Shown piece by piece: positions 1 to 6,942 of a DNA stretch of 53,413 bases; the stretch's first letter is position 1, and each line of letters starts with the position of its first letter. The translations under genes were made by a program, and so were the position numbers. The stretch lies in contig CANFQX010000020.1 in assembly GCA_947449255.1 (NCBI GenBank), positions 1-53,413 of the forward strand, in the 5' to 3' direction. The notes below the pieces were generated by a model, which saw only the letters and a program-made list of their open reading frames with translations, made no database searches and was not told where the DNA came from. The stretch comes from Pseudobdellovibrionaceae bacterium (GTDB lineage Bacteria; Bdellovibrionota; Bdellovibrionia; Bdellovibrionales; Bdellovibrionaceae).

Positions 1-32
1 GTTGTTTGTTCGAAAATTTTTTTTGAAATTGT

Positions 33-54
33 GTTAGAACTTTACAGTTCTAAC
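33..54. other. Perfect hairpin in the presumed rRNA spacer
   Basis: A 9-bp stem (33-41 with 46-54) closes a 4-base loop. It lies between tRNA-Ala and the left window edge, where a 23S gene is expected on the minus strand. It could be part of the pre-23S processing stalk or simply spacer structure. There is no U-run suited to a terminator. Confidence 0.5.
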
Positions 55-81
55 TAAGAGCCCAAAAATCTTTTATTCTAG

Positions 82-100
82 CTATTCAGTTTTCAAAGAG
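82..100 (-). promoter_or_regulatory. boxA-like rRNA antitermination motif
   Basis: Read on the minus strand the sequence is CTCTTTGAAAACTGAATAG, close to the conserved element found before 23S rRNA in many bacterial 16S-23S spacers (family knowledge: NusB/S10-dependent boxA). It lies downstream of tRNA-Ala on the same strand. I infer that a 23S rRNA gene starts left of position 1. Confidence 0.45.
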
Positions 101-213
101 CGAGTATCTATTATTCAGCAGTTAATTACTTAGCTGCGAGGTGACGATTATATCTTAATATTTCTAATCGTCAATATTTATTTTCAGTAATTTAATTTAA
201 CTACTGAAAAACT

Positions 214-289
214 TGGTGGAGGCAACAGGGATCGAACCTGCGACCTTCTGAATGCAAATCAGACGCTCTCCCAACTGAGCTATGCCCCC
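214..289 (-). tRNA. tRNA-Ala (anticodon UGC)
   Basis: This is a complete 76-base cloverleaf on the minus strand: acceptor GGGGGCA pairing with TGCCTCC, a D arm with GCTC/GAGC, anticodon loop TTTGCAT with anticodon TGC, T loop TTCGATC, and an encoded CCA end (214-216). tRNA-Ala(UGC) normally sits between 16S and 23S genes. Here a protein gene, not 16S or tRNA-Ile, lies upstream of it. Confidence 0.97.
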
Positions 290-370
290 TCAAAGTGGTG
301 CTGTTCTCTCGTAACCCTTCGAAAACGTCAATAGCTTTTTTAAAAATAGTTAGTTGACTCTTTGCGTGAA

Positions 371-414
371 AATTTACCCCCCCCCTACTATTCCTGTAGG
401 GGGGGGGATAAATT
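371..414. terminator. GC-run hairpin, probable terminator
   Basis: Nine C's plus TAC (377-388) pair perfectly with GTA plus nine G's (396-407) around a 7-base loop. Six more A:T pairs extend the stem after one bulged base (408). It lies just downstream of the minus-strand gene at 444-959 and before tRNA-Ala, so it probably ends that transcript or insulates the tRNA. The U-run after the stem is weak (TAAATTTT), so the termination role is inferred. Confidence 0.55.
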
Positions 415-443
415 GGAAGCCTAACTTGTTGTTTCCACTAATG

Positions 444-959
444 TTATGCAATGGCCCTTATTTTTGACACAAAGAGTCTGTTAAGCCAATCTCTCTCCTC
501 GGAGAGATCAAAACCAACTTTTTCGCCCCCAGCCACTACTGCTAGGTATACTTTTTTAAGAACCTCAAGCTCAGACTCCAGGCCTAAGTCTGAGCCCATG
601 GATTCAGAAATAGCTTCCGAGACACTTAGCAGGTCCGGCGTTGTTACTACCTTCGGCAGTCTCGTCATATCCAACCCCATTGTTTCAATTGGCTTGAATC
701 CTACAAGTGAATCAGTCAGCAAAACCTTTGTTTCGTTCCTAAAGTTTATCTGGATGAATGCTTTTTTTTCAGCGTCAACCCTCTGTAGGATCTCTACGAC
801 CTCTGATGTTTGAAATGTAAGTGCTTTTCCATCAAAATCTTGCCTTACTAGAATTCTACCTGATTCTTGAACCACAGCTCGTAGGCCCTTTGAAGAGTCA
901 ACAAAGTTTAGAATTTGGTCTAACTCTGCATGCATAGTACTGGAATTTGAATTACTCAA
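444..959 (-). CDS. Hypothetical protein, 171 aa
   Basis: I do not recognise a family. The protein is acidic and soluble, with no signal peptide or membrane segment. The N-terminal half looks like alternating strands (GRILVRQDF, AFIQINFRNETKVLLT), as in small beta-barrel domains such as PilZ. No PilZ RxxxR signature is visible, so that is only a fold guess. The C-terminal third is helical and acidic. The longest frame starts with ATG at 983 without a ribosome site. A TTG at 959 has GGGAGG six bases upstream, so I chose TTG. The gene stands alone, followed by the strong hairpin at 371-414 and tRNA-Ala. Confidence 0.65.
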   Translation of the reverse strand: MSNSNSSTMHAELDQILNFVDSSKGLRAVVQESGRILVRQDFDGKALTFQTSEVVEILQRVDAEKKAFIQINFRNETKVLLTDSLVGFKPIETMGLDMTRLPKVVTTPDLLSVSEAISESMGSDLGLESELEVLKKVYLAVVAGGEKVGFDLSEERDWLNRLFVSKIRAIA

Positions 960-1027
960 AACATCCCTCCCGGGTCTAATCATGTTAAGGGTATCGACAA
1001 ATATGGGATAGACTTTACGGTAAACTA

Positions 1028-1199
1028 CAAAAAAGACCTTAAACAGGTCTCTCGAATTGTTTCAAATTGACCCAATTGAAACTCCGTCTATTTCCTGACC
1101 CGATAAGCTAATTTTTAAATTGCGCGGGAACACCTTGCCTGGGCTTGTAGGCTGATATTTATATCCGAATCGCTGTATTGCAGTATTCTGCAGCACACG
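1028..1199 (-). ncRNA. Candidate small RNA of about 170 nt
   Basis: On the minus strand a perfect -10 hexamer TATAAT (1206-1211) is followed about 170 bases later by an intrinsic terminator (1029-1050). Nothing between them codes for protein. The span holds a tight hairpin (TGCAG-AATA-CTGCA) and an imperfect 8-bp helix near the 3' end. No convincing -35 box is present. Length and layout recall 6S-like or other abundant sRNAs, but I cannot match a known family. Confidence 0.25.
1029..1050 (-). terminator. Intrinsic terminator, minus strand
   Basis: The stem AGACCT/AGGTCT has a 5-base loop and is followed on the minus strand by TTTTTT (plus-strand A's 1029-1034). The stem is short but the arrangement is classic. 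No protein gene reads into it from the right, which is why a small RNA is suspected. Confidence 0.55.
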
Positions 1200-2160
1200 A
1201 ATTCAATTATATCGGTTGTTAATTTTTTTAAATGTTAAACCTTTCCGAATTCTTTTTTAAAGCCTTTTTTTGAAAAATCCGCAGCCCCAACATTTAGGAC
1301 AATCGATTTTTATATATAAAGCTAAATCGAGGAGACTAATGTGTTTATATTTATTTTGATCAGCCACATTAGGGTTTTTAGTTTCTGTTTTCAAAGGTAA
1401 CGGCTAGATAGTACCATTTTTTGAAATAATGTATTTTGTTGTATAAATTTCAGAACATTACCTAGCCCAGTAGGTTTAAAATAGAAACATCAGAGTTTTT
1501 GATCATTGGGCTATCGGTTAAATACAAAATGCGTCCACCTATGCTACCTTGAATGTCCCTAATAGCGGCGACCCTACATAAGCAGGACATTTATTATCAT
1601 AAACTTACATCTTTATAGCGAAATGTCTTACTAGTAATCAAAGGGGTTCAGTATAAGTAGTCGAACTTGGCCGCTCAGGCCATTGGCATTTACATCCGCA
1701 GGCAAATTTAGTGAGCTCTCAATTTTAAATCAATTAGCTGCTCAGTCGATTTTATTCAACCGTAAGATTATGCCTCTACGTCGCATTAATATTTATCCCT
1801 AGAGAACAAAAGAACAATGCTATTTCTGCCATTTTTTTGGGACCAACCATGAAGCTTCGCTATTTGTCACTTTTTTTTCGAACTTCAGGAAAAACTCAGC
1901 ACGCTGAAGACTATAACGCTTAAGTGGAAATTTAGTCCAAATACAGTCAAACTCTAAGTCTTTTTGGATGTTGAATGCTAATAGATTTCGATCTACGCAA
2001 ACTAAACTATAAAGGTATTCGCTACAGATATCAGCTTTTTAAAGCTTGAGAGACTTCAGCTTTTCAACCAATCCCTAAACGGCAGCTGTCATTTAAAATT
2101 TGTATGTACTTGATCATTGTCAGTTGAAAACCTTTAAAAATAAGCATAAAGTCTAGCTCT

Positions 2161-2466
2161 ATGATTATAACACGCTGGCAGGCACCAATTATTCCTAGTA
2201 AGAACCAAATAAAGAAAATATTAGAGAATGAGGGCCTAGAACCTTTTGAAGAGACTTATGAACCGCAGGTAAAAATTCCTGATCATCGTCACCCTTTTGC
2301 TGAAGTTCGAGTTATTGTTTCCGGGGAAATTTTATTTAATATTTCTGGTAATCAATTTGTTATGCGTCCTGGCGATAGAGTTGAAATTCCTGCAAACACC
2401 AAACATTCCCATATGATTCAAGGTACTGATGATTGCGTTTGTATCTGCGCACAACGAGCAATATAG
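2161..2466 (+). CDS. Small cupin-domain protein
   Basis: This 101-residue protein is essentially a single cupin beta-barrel. Cupin motif 1 is seen around residues 40-58 (DHRHPFAEVRVIVSGEI, with the metal-ligand pattern HxH...E) and motif 2 around 68-83 (PGDRVEIPANTKHSH, with the last metal histidine). Such single-domain cupins bind a metal and act as small-molecule sensors, isomerases or dioxygenases. The substrate cannot be told from sequence. No clear Shine-Dalgarno precedes the ATG. The gene is isolated between two long empty stretches, so no neighbour suggests a pathway. Confidence 0.85.
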   Translation: MIITRWQAPIIPSKNQIKKILENEGLEPFEETYEPQVKIPDHRHPFAEVRVIVSGEILFNISGNQFVMRPGDRVEIPANTKHSHMIQGTDDCVCICAQRAI

Positions 2467-3191
2467 CACTCTTCAGGCTTAGACCATATTGATCTATTTT
2501 ATAGTTTGTTTCTTTATTATTTTTTGGTGGAATCCTTTTAGAACCAGATTTAAATGATGTATTGTAATTCCATCTCCAGGTTCGATTTAGACAACCCAAT
2601 TAAGAGCTCATAATCGAAGTAAAGTCGAATAAGCTGATCAATTTTTACGCTAAAAAAAGAAGTTCATCATCAATGAGCATAACTCATAAGAGATCATACT
2701 GGCTGTGTTTGCAAAAAAGTTGGAGATTTGTAGTATTGCTACTCATATCTAGACTAGCTGACACCGGGGATAGCTACAGAAAAGGTTGCCCCTCAACAAT
2801 CTAATGGGGCCAGTTTGAGCTGAACAAACTCCCTTCATCCTCAGTTTTGCGATGCATTTAAGGATGATCGATGAGAGTGAGCGGATTAGCTAGATACTTA
2901 GAGTGATACCATAAAGATAGTGACCCTATTTAATTTGAAAGCCAATCCAGTGTTCTTTTCAATGCCAACATAAATACTTGCAAATATTGGCGATATAAAC
3001 TTTTGCTGGTGTTTTTTAAATTCATTAACACAGTGAATACCAGCAAGGTTTGGCCATTTTTTAATATTAACTAGAGGTTTTTTTGGAGCCCTAGCTATGA
3101 CTGAATTTTCAAGCGCTCCATAGTGCTATAAAATCACTCCACATCTAATTCACTCTTTGACTATATATTCATGATAAAATTGAAGTCTTTT
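2467..3191. other. 0.7-kb gap, possible decayed coding DNA
   Basis: No intact gene is seen. On the minus strand, 2898-3125 is open for 75 codons with a protein-like composition but no start codon, and could be the remnant of a lost gene. An inverted repeat TTGCTGGT/ACCAGCAA lies within it near 3005-3050. No transposase motif is recognisable. Confidence 0.5.
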
Positions 3192-4034
3192 TTATTTTTC
3201 ACCAACAATATAGGCGATCCAACTTTGACAGGACTCCCCATGGTCAACTCTGGTGAATTCGCCATTCCCAGAGCCATCCTTTGCGGTTCCTTCCCAATAA
3301 ATATGAGTTTTTTTGAAACCAACTTCGCTCATAATTTCTCTAAGCTCGGGTATAGTCCAAAGACGCCAATCATAGGTAAAAACTTGTTCGAACTTTTTCC
3401 CGCCAACTTTGAAATGGATATGAAACAAAGCTTCATTGGTTACGGGGTCAAAGTTAGTCTGGTCCCAATAATAGGTAAAATTATCGATTTTTTTTGTGTC
3501 TTCAATTGAATCATAGCACTGACTTCCTCCGAAAAGATCGACTAAGAAAATTCCGTCCTTATTCAATGAGCTCAGCACACTAGCGAAGTATTTTTTTACC
3601 AATTCCCTTTGTTTTAAACAGAAAAAAGAAAAGTTCATTGCTGCAACAATGTCAGCCTTCGGTAAATTTGGCGCTAATACATTTCCTTCTATCAGCTGCA
3701 TGCGACGCTGCTGCTCTGGCTTAAGTTTTGCCAAATAGTGACTTTTGCCATAGGCCATTGGCTCAGGATCTAAGTCAATCCCAACTGAACGATGAAGTGA
3801 ATTCATTTTTATCCATTCAGTGGATAAAGCAAAGGTGCCACAAAAATCTTCGCGAAAAACTTTTGCATTTTTACCCTTGATCTCATGATAAGTATCTCGA
3901 ATAAAAACCACGTCGTGTTCTGCTGACTGAACAGCCTTTCGGTAAAGCTCATATTTATCGAATAAGAACTTATTTGTTTTTTTAACGACCTGGCGGCGAG
4001 AGTTCTGAGATGGCCCCTTTAAGGATTTTGACAT
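3192..4034 (-). CDS. Class I SAM-dependent methyltransferase
   Basis: This 280-aa cytosolic protein has a Rossmann methyltransferase core. Motif I is REDFCGTFALSTEW near residues 62-75, the acidic ribose-binding loop is GIDLDPEPM near 85, and the post-I region ADIVAAMNFSFF lies near 128. The substrate is unknown. The short Lys/Arg-rich N-terminus might favour a nucleic-acid or charged target, but that is a guess. Its ATG overlaps the stop of the E1-beta gene (TAATG, one shared base), with AGAGG upstream, so it is the last gene of a translationally coupled three-gene operon with the two E1 subunits. The link to 2-oxoacid metabolism is positional only. Confidence 0.85.
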   Translation of the reverse strand: MSKSLKGPSQNSRRQVVKKTNKFLFDKYELYRKAVQSAEHDVVFIRDTYHEIKGKNAKVFREDFCGTFALSTEWIKMNSLHRSVGIDLDPEPMAYGKSHYLAKLKPEQQRRMQLIEGNVLAPNLPKADIVAAMNFSFFCLKQRELVKKYFASVLSSLNKDGIFLVDLFGGSQCYDSIEDTKKIDNFTYYWDQTNFDPVTNEALFHIHFKVGGKKFEQVFTYDWRLWTIPELREIMSEVGFKKTHIYWEGTAKDGSGNGEFTRVDHGESCQSWIAYIVGEK

Positions 4035-5089
4035 TATGGAACCTCTTCTAAAATATCACGGACAGCCAACTCAATATCCTGAATTTGTGGAACAGAGTTC
4101 TTTTCAAGATTTGGATTAAGACCAATACCTGGTAAATTTTTTCCTGCCAAAACTTTAGGACGTGCCATCAGCTGATAAAAACATTCTTGAGTGACTCTGT
4201 AGGCAAGGTGTTCTCCAAAATTTGTAACATCTGTATCTTCATTTACAAATAATACTCGTCCTGTTTTTAGCACTGAAGTTTTAATCATATCCCAGTCATA
4301 AGGATAAATGGATCGCAAATCGATCACCTCTATGGAAATATTTTCTTGAGCTAATTTTTCTGCAATTTCTGTACATAAATGAACCATGCGACTGTAGGTA
4401 ACTATAGTTAAGTGATGGCCCTCATGCACAATCTTCCCTTTTCCAATCGGCACAAGGTATTCCTCAAGATCTGGCCATCGAGGCTTCCAGCCAGCAGAAT
4501 TTTGTACAGGCTTATCAATCATTGCCTTCAATGCTTTTTCATCTGACGGCTCGCCTGGAATTAACTCAATACCCTTATGCCGCATCAGTGCTTTTGATTT
4601 TAAATATAAAACCGGATTTGGGTCTTTAATTGCAGACAGCATAAGGCCATAAGCATCTAGTGGATTCGATGGCATTACTATTTTCCAACCTGGAATTCGA
4701 GATGCCCATGCATCAAAGGAATGGGAATGATAGACTGAACCAAAAATGCCAGCTCCAACAGGTGTCATGACAACCATTGGCAAAGGAACTTGCCCATTGG
4801 TACACCACAAAGTGTTGCCGGCAATTTTCAATAAATCTATGGTATTAAAAATATAATCAGCAAATTGAATCTCTGCAACACAGCGATCTCCTGCCATTGC
4901 GATCCCCATTGCCATACTGATTATTCCACGCTCATCCAACGGGGTGTTCCAAGCGGTTTGCAAACCTTGAGTTGCTGTAAAGACACCCCCAAGAGGAGCA
5001 CCAACATCCTGGCCAAAAATATCTTTCACACCAAGATGTGCTTCACCATAATGCAAAGCCATTCTGATTGCTTGTGCCATACTTGCCAT
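4034..5089 (-). CDS. 2-oxoacid dehydrogenase E1 component, beta subunit
   Basis: This is the beta subunit of a thiamine-diphosphate E1 (pyruvate or branched-chain 2-oxoacid dehydrogenase type), 351 aa. It shows the transketolase pyrimidine-binding domain (LDERGIISMAMGIAMAGDR, then EIQFADYIFNT near residues 55-90) and the C-terminal transketolase domain (LTIVTYSRMVHLC, EVIDLRSIYPYD, VNEDTDVTNFGEHLA). The start at 5089 is chosen because GGAGGAAG stands eight bases upstream and the ATG overlaps the alpha stop as TAATG. The longer frame to 5104 lacks this support. With alpha it forms the alpha2beta2 E1 that decarboxylates a 2-oxoacid and passes the acyl group to E2 lipoamide. No E2 or E3 gene is nearby. 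Confidence 0.93.
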   Translation of the reverse strand: MASMAQAIRMALHYGEAHLGVKDIFGQDVGAPLGGVFTATQGLQTAWNTPLDERGIISMAMGIAMAGDRCVAEIQFADYIFNTIDLLKIAGNTLWCTNGQVPLPMVVMTPVGAGIFGSVYHSHSFDAWASRIPGWKIVMPSNPLDAYGLMLSAIKDPNPVLYLKSKALMRHKGIELIPGEPSDEKALKAMIDKPVQNSAGWKPRWPDLEEYLVPIGKGKIVHEGHHLTIVTYSRMVHLCTEIAEKLAQENISIEVIDLRSIYPYDWDMIKTSVLKTGRVLFVNEDTDVTNFGEHLAYRVTQECFYQLMARPKVLAGKNLPGIGLNPNLEKNSVPQIQDIELAVRDILEEVP

Positions 5090-6264
5090 TAGAACTTCCT
5101 CCAATCAGCATTTTCGTTATCTACAAAAACATGATCCCAAACAGATTGGGATGTCGGCGAAGGCTCAGTCCTGGCTTTTTCTTGAGCTTGCACGCCTTCG
5201 ATTTCATATTTTTCCCAAATTGATTTCGCTTCAATATCTTTTATTATTCCTGCTGATATAAGCTTCTTTTCAAACTCTAAAACAGAATCAAATAATTCGT
5301 TTTTTCGATTTGCTCCGTCGGCTGATGAGTGCCCATAAAGCCTTGTGACTTTGACCTCGATAAAAGAGGGCTTTCCTGTTTTACGAATATATTCCATTTC
5401 CTCTTTTATCGCCAAATACGATTCGATAGGATCATTTCCATTAATTACTCTAGAACGAATATTAAAAGCCTTCGCCCGATCCGCTATCTGAGTTTCGCCA
5501 TGCTGACCATCAAAAGGAGTTGAAATTCCAAAGCCATTATTCTGAACGGTAATGAGAACCGGAAGTTCATTTCCTTTTCGAGATGACCATACTAAACTGG
5601 ATGCGAAGTCACCCTCTGCTGTTCCTGCATCGCCTCCAGTGACAATTGAAATTGCATTGAAGCCCGCTCGCTTTTGCGCATGAGCCGTACCACAGGCCAG
5701 TGGATATTGAACCTCAATAGGAGAAGTCACAGGAGCCACATTCCATTTTGGAAAGCAATAATGACCGGCAAAGTTTCTGCCACCAGTCGAAGGATCGGTT
5801 ACTCGATTCATCATTAATCGCACAGCATCAATCATAGGCATACCCAGTGCAATCAAAGTAGGAGTGCATCGGTAGTGAAGGTGAAACCAATCATTAGCCA
5901 AGCCTTGGCCTTTTCGAGCGAGCAAGCCAAGCGGAATACCAAAAGCCTCTTCACCTGGGCCACCGATCCAAAAATATCCTTCACCAGCTTTGTATATTTT
6001 TATTACTCGTTCTTCTAAGACACGAGATTTAACCATGAGGTCATGGATTATCAATAGGAGGCCTTGCGATAGGCCACCGAAGTCCGATGTATTTATCTTT
6101 TTTATTTTTTTAGTCCTCAATTGAGACGAAGCTGGCTTCACCAACCCAGCCTTTGTTTTACTTTTTGTATCACCTTTTTTATTTGATTTACTACTCAAAG
6201 TAGATTTTGAATCGGTCCTATTTTTTAAACTGCGAGAACCTTGTTGAGACACTTTTTGTGCCAT
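5089..6264 (-). CDS. 2-oxoacid dehydrogenase E1 component, alpha subunit
   Basis: This is the alpha subunit of the same E1. The ThDP motif is GGDAGTAEGDF...QNNGFGIST near residues 205-245; family members usually have GDG, here GDA. The phosphorylation-loop region RLYGHSSADGANR near 310 is also present. The first ~70 residues are a low-complexity Lys/Ser/Thr extension not typical of E1 alpha; the catalytic domain begins around GLSQGLLLIIHDLM. The cytosolic enzyme supplies acyl-CoA from pyruvate or branched-chain 2-oxoacids. The adjacent alpha and beta genes fit the BCKDH/PDH heterotetramer type, but the substrate class is not decided. GGAG precedes the ATG by 11 bases. Confidence 0.93.
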   Translation of the reverse strand: MAQKVSQQGSRSLKNRTDSKSTLSSKSNKKGDTKSKTKAGLVKPASSQLRTKKIKKINTSDFGGLSQGLLLIIHDLMVKSRVLEERVIKIYKAGEGYFWIGGPGEEAFGIPLGLLARKGQGLANDWFHLHYRCTPTLIALGMPMIDAVRLMMNRVTDPSTGGRNFAGHYCFPKWNVAPVTSPIEVQYPLACGTAHAQKRAGFNAISIVTGGDAGTAEGDFASSLVWSSRKGNELPVLITVQNNGFGISTPFDGQHGETQIADRAKAFNIRSRVINGNDPIESYLAIKEEMEYIRKTGKPSFIEVKVTRLYGHSSADGANRKNELFDSVLEFEKKLISAGIIKDIEAKSIWEKYEIEGVQAQEKARTEPSPTSQSVWDHVFVDNENADWRKF

Positions 6265-6840
6265 GCCTATAAATCTCCAATTTTAATCATCTGAAATATC
6301 TTATTCAGAATTAACGCGAATACACTGCGCCCGTTCAAAGGCAAACATACTGCATTATGTAAACGATAAGAAAGGAGATTGTCGCTATTTTTCAGTTCAT
6401 TTTCGCTTTAAGTCAAAACTCAGATTCAGGTCATCTTTAACTAAACAGAGGACGTCAAAACGAGCCAGATCGATCAAAATCCCTTTAAATTATTATGAAC
6501 TGGTACCTTAACCCGGAGAAAGGGACCAAATAGGCTCATTTTCCTTGGCCTCAATCGTATGATGCACTTGAAAAAGGCTGCTCAGAATGTCGGATTATCT
6601 GACCTCCAAGCACCACTTCAAAAAACCATTTAGCACCTGCCACTATTTTAGAAGCTATTTATTGATTCTTAACTGGTTGTAAACACACCGCTTTTTATAA
6701 GTTAATCTAGACAGTCAAAAAAAGCTCACATGAAGGTGAATTTGCCTTTCTCTTTCATTGGTTTTAAGCAGATTCGAAAGCCAACAACGTTAGCCGCGAA
6801 TTTACGGCACTGGCTTTAGAGAATCTTGAATTACCTAAAA
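6265..6840. other. 0.6-kb gap, promoter region of the E1 operon
   Basis: It lies upstream of the minus-strand E1 operon and must hold its promoter, though no clear -35/-10 pair is visible. A 29-codon frame on the plus strand (6730-6819) ends 21 bases before the terminator at 6841-6868. It has no ribosome site and I do not call it a gene. Confidence 0.5.
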
Positions 6841-6868
6841 AAAAGCCTCAGAATTTTCTGAGGCTTTT
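6837..6868 (-). terminator. Intrinsic terminator of the S41 protease gene
   Basis: A perfect 12-bp stem (6841-6852 with 6857-6868) has a 4-base loop and is followed on the minus strand by a run of eight T's. It lies 75 bases after the protease stop codon. The plus strand also has TTTT after the stem, so it may work in both directions. Confidence 0.88.
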
Positions 6869-6942
6869 CAAATCAATTGTATTTTTCTTAACTTAATTTA
6901 TTTACCTACTAAGATGAAGCGTCTATGAAATAAATTTTTAAA

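Larger units (their letters stand above)
984..2160. other. 1.2-kb gap without a convincing gene
   Basis: No frame of useful length is open. It contains a terminator-like hairpin on the minus strand (1029-1050) preceded by a possible small RNA. It also holds a weak plus-strand hairpin (1336-1343 with 1365-1372, followed by GGTTTTT), two competing short helices using CTAGCCCA at 1462-1469, and an isolated 24-codon frame at 1849-1923 without a ribosome site. The rest looks like degraded or regulatory DNA. Confidence 0.6.

Noticed and set aside
1849-1923. 24-codon plus frame MKLRYLSLFFRTSG
   Set aside because: No ribosome site and no conserved feature; frames of this size are expected by chance.
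6730-6819. 29-codon plus frame ending before a terminator
   Set aside because: No ribosome site and too short to judge; the terminator is better explained by the minus-strand protease gene.
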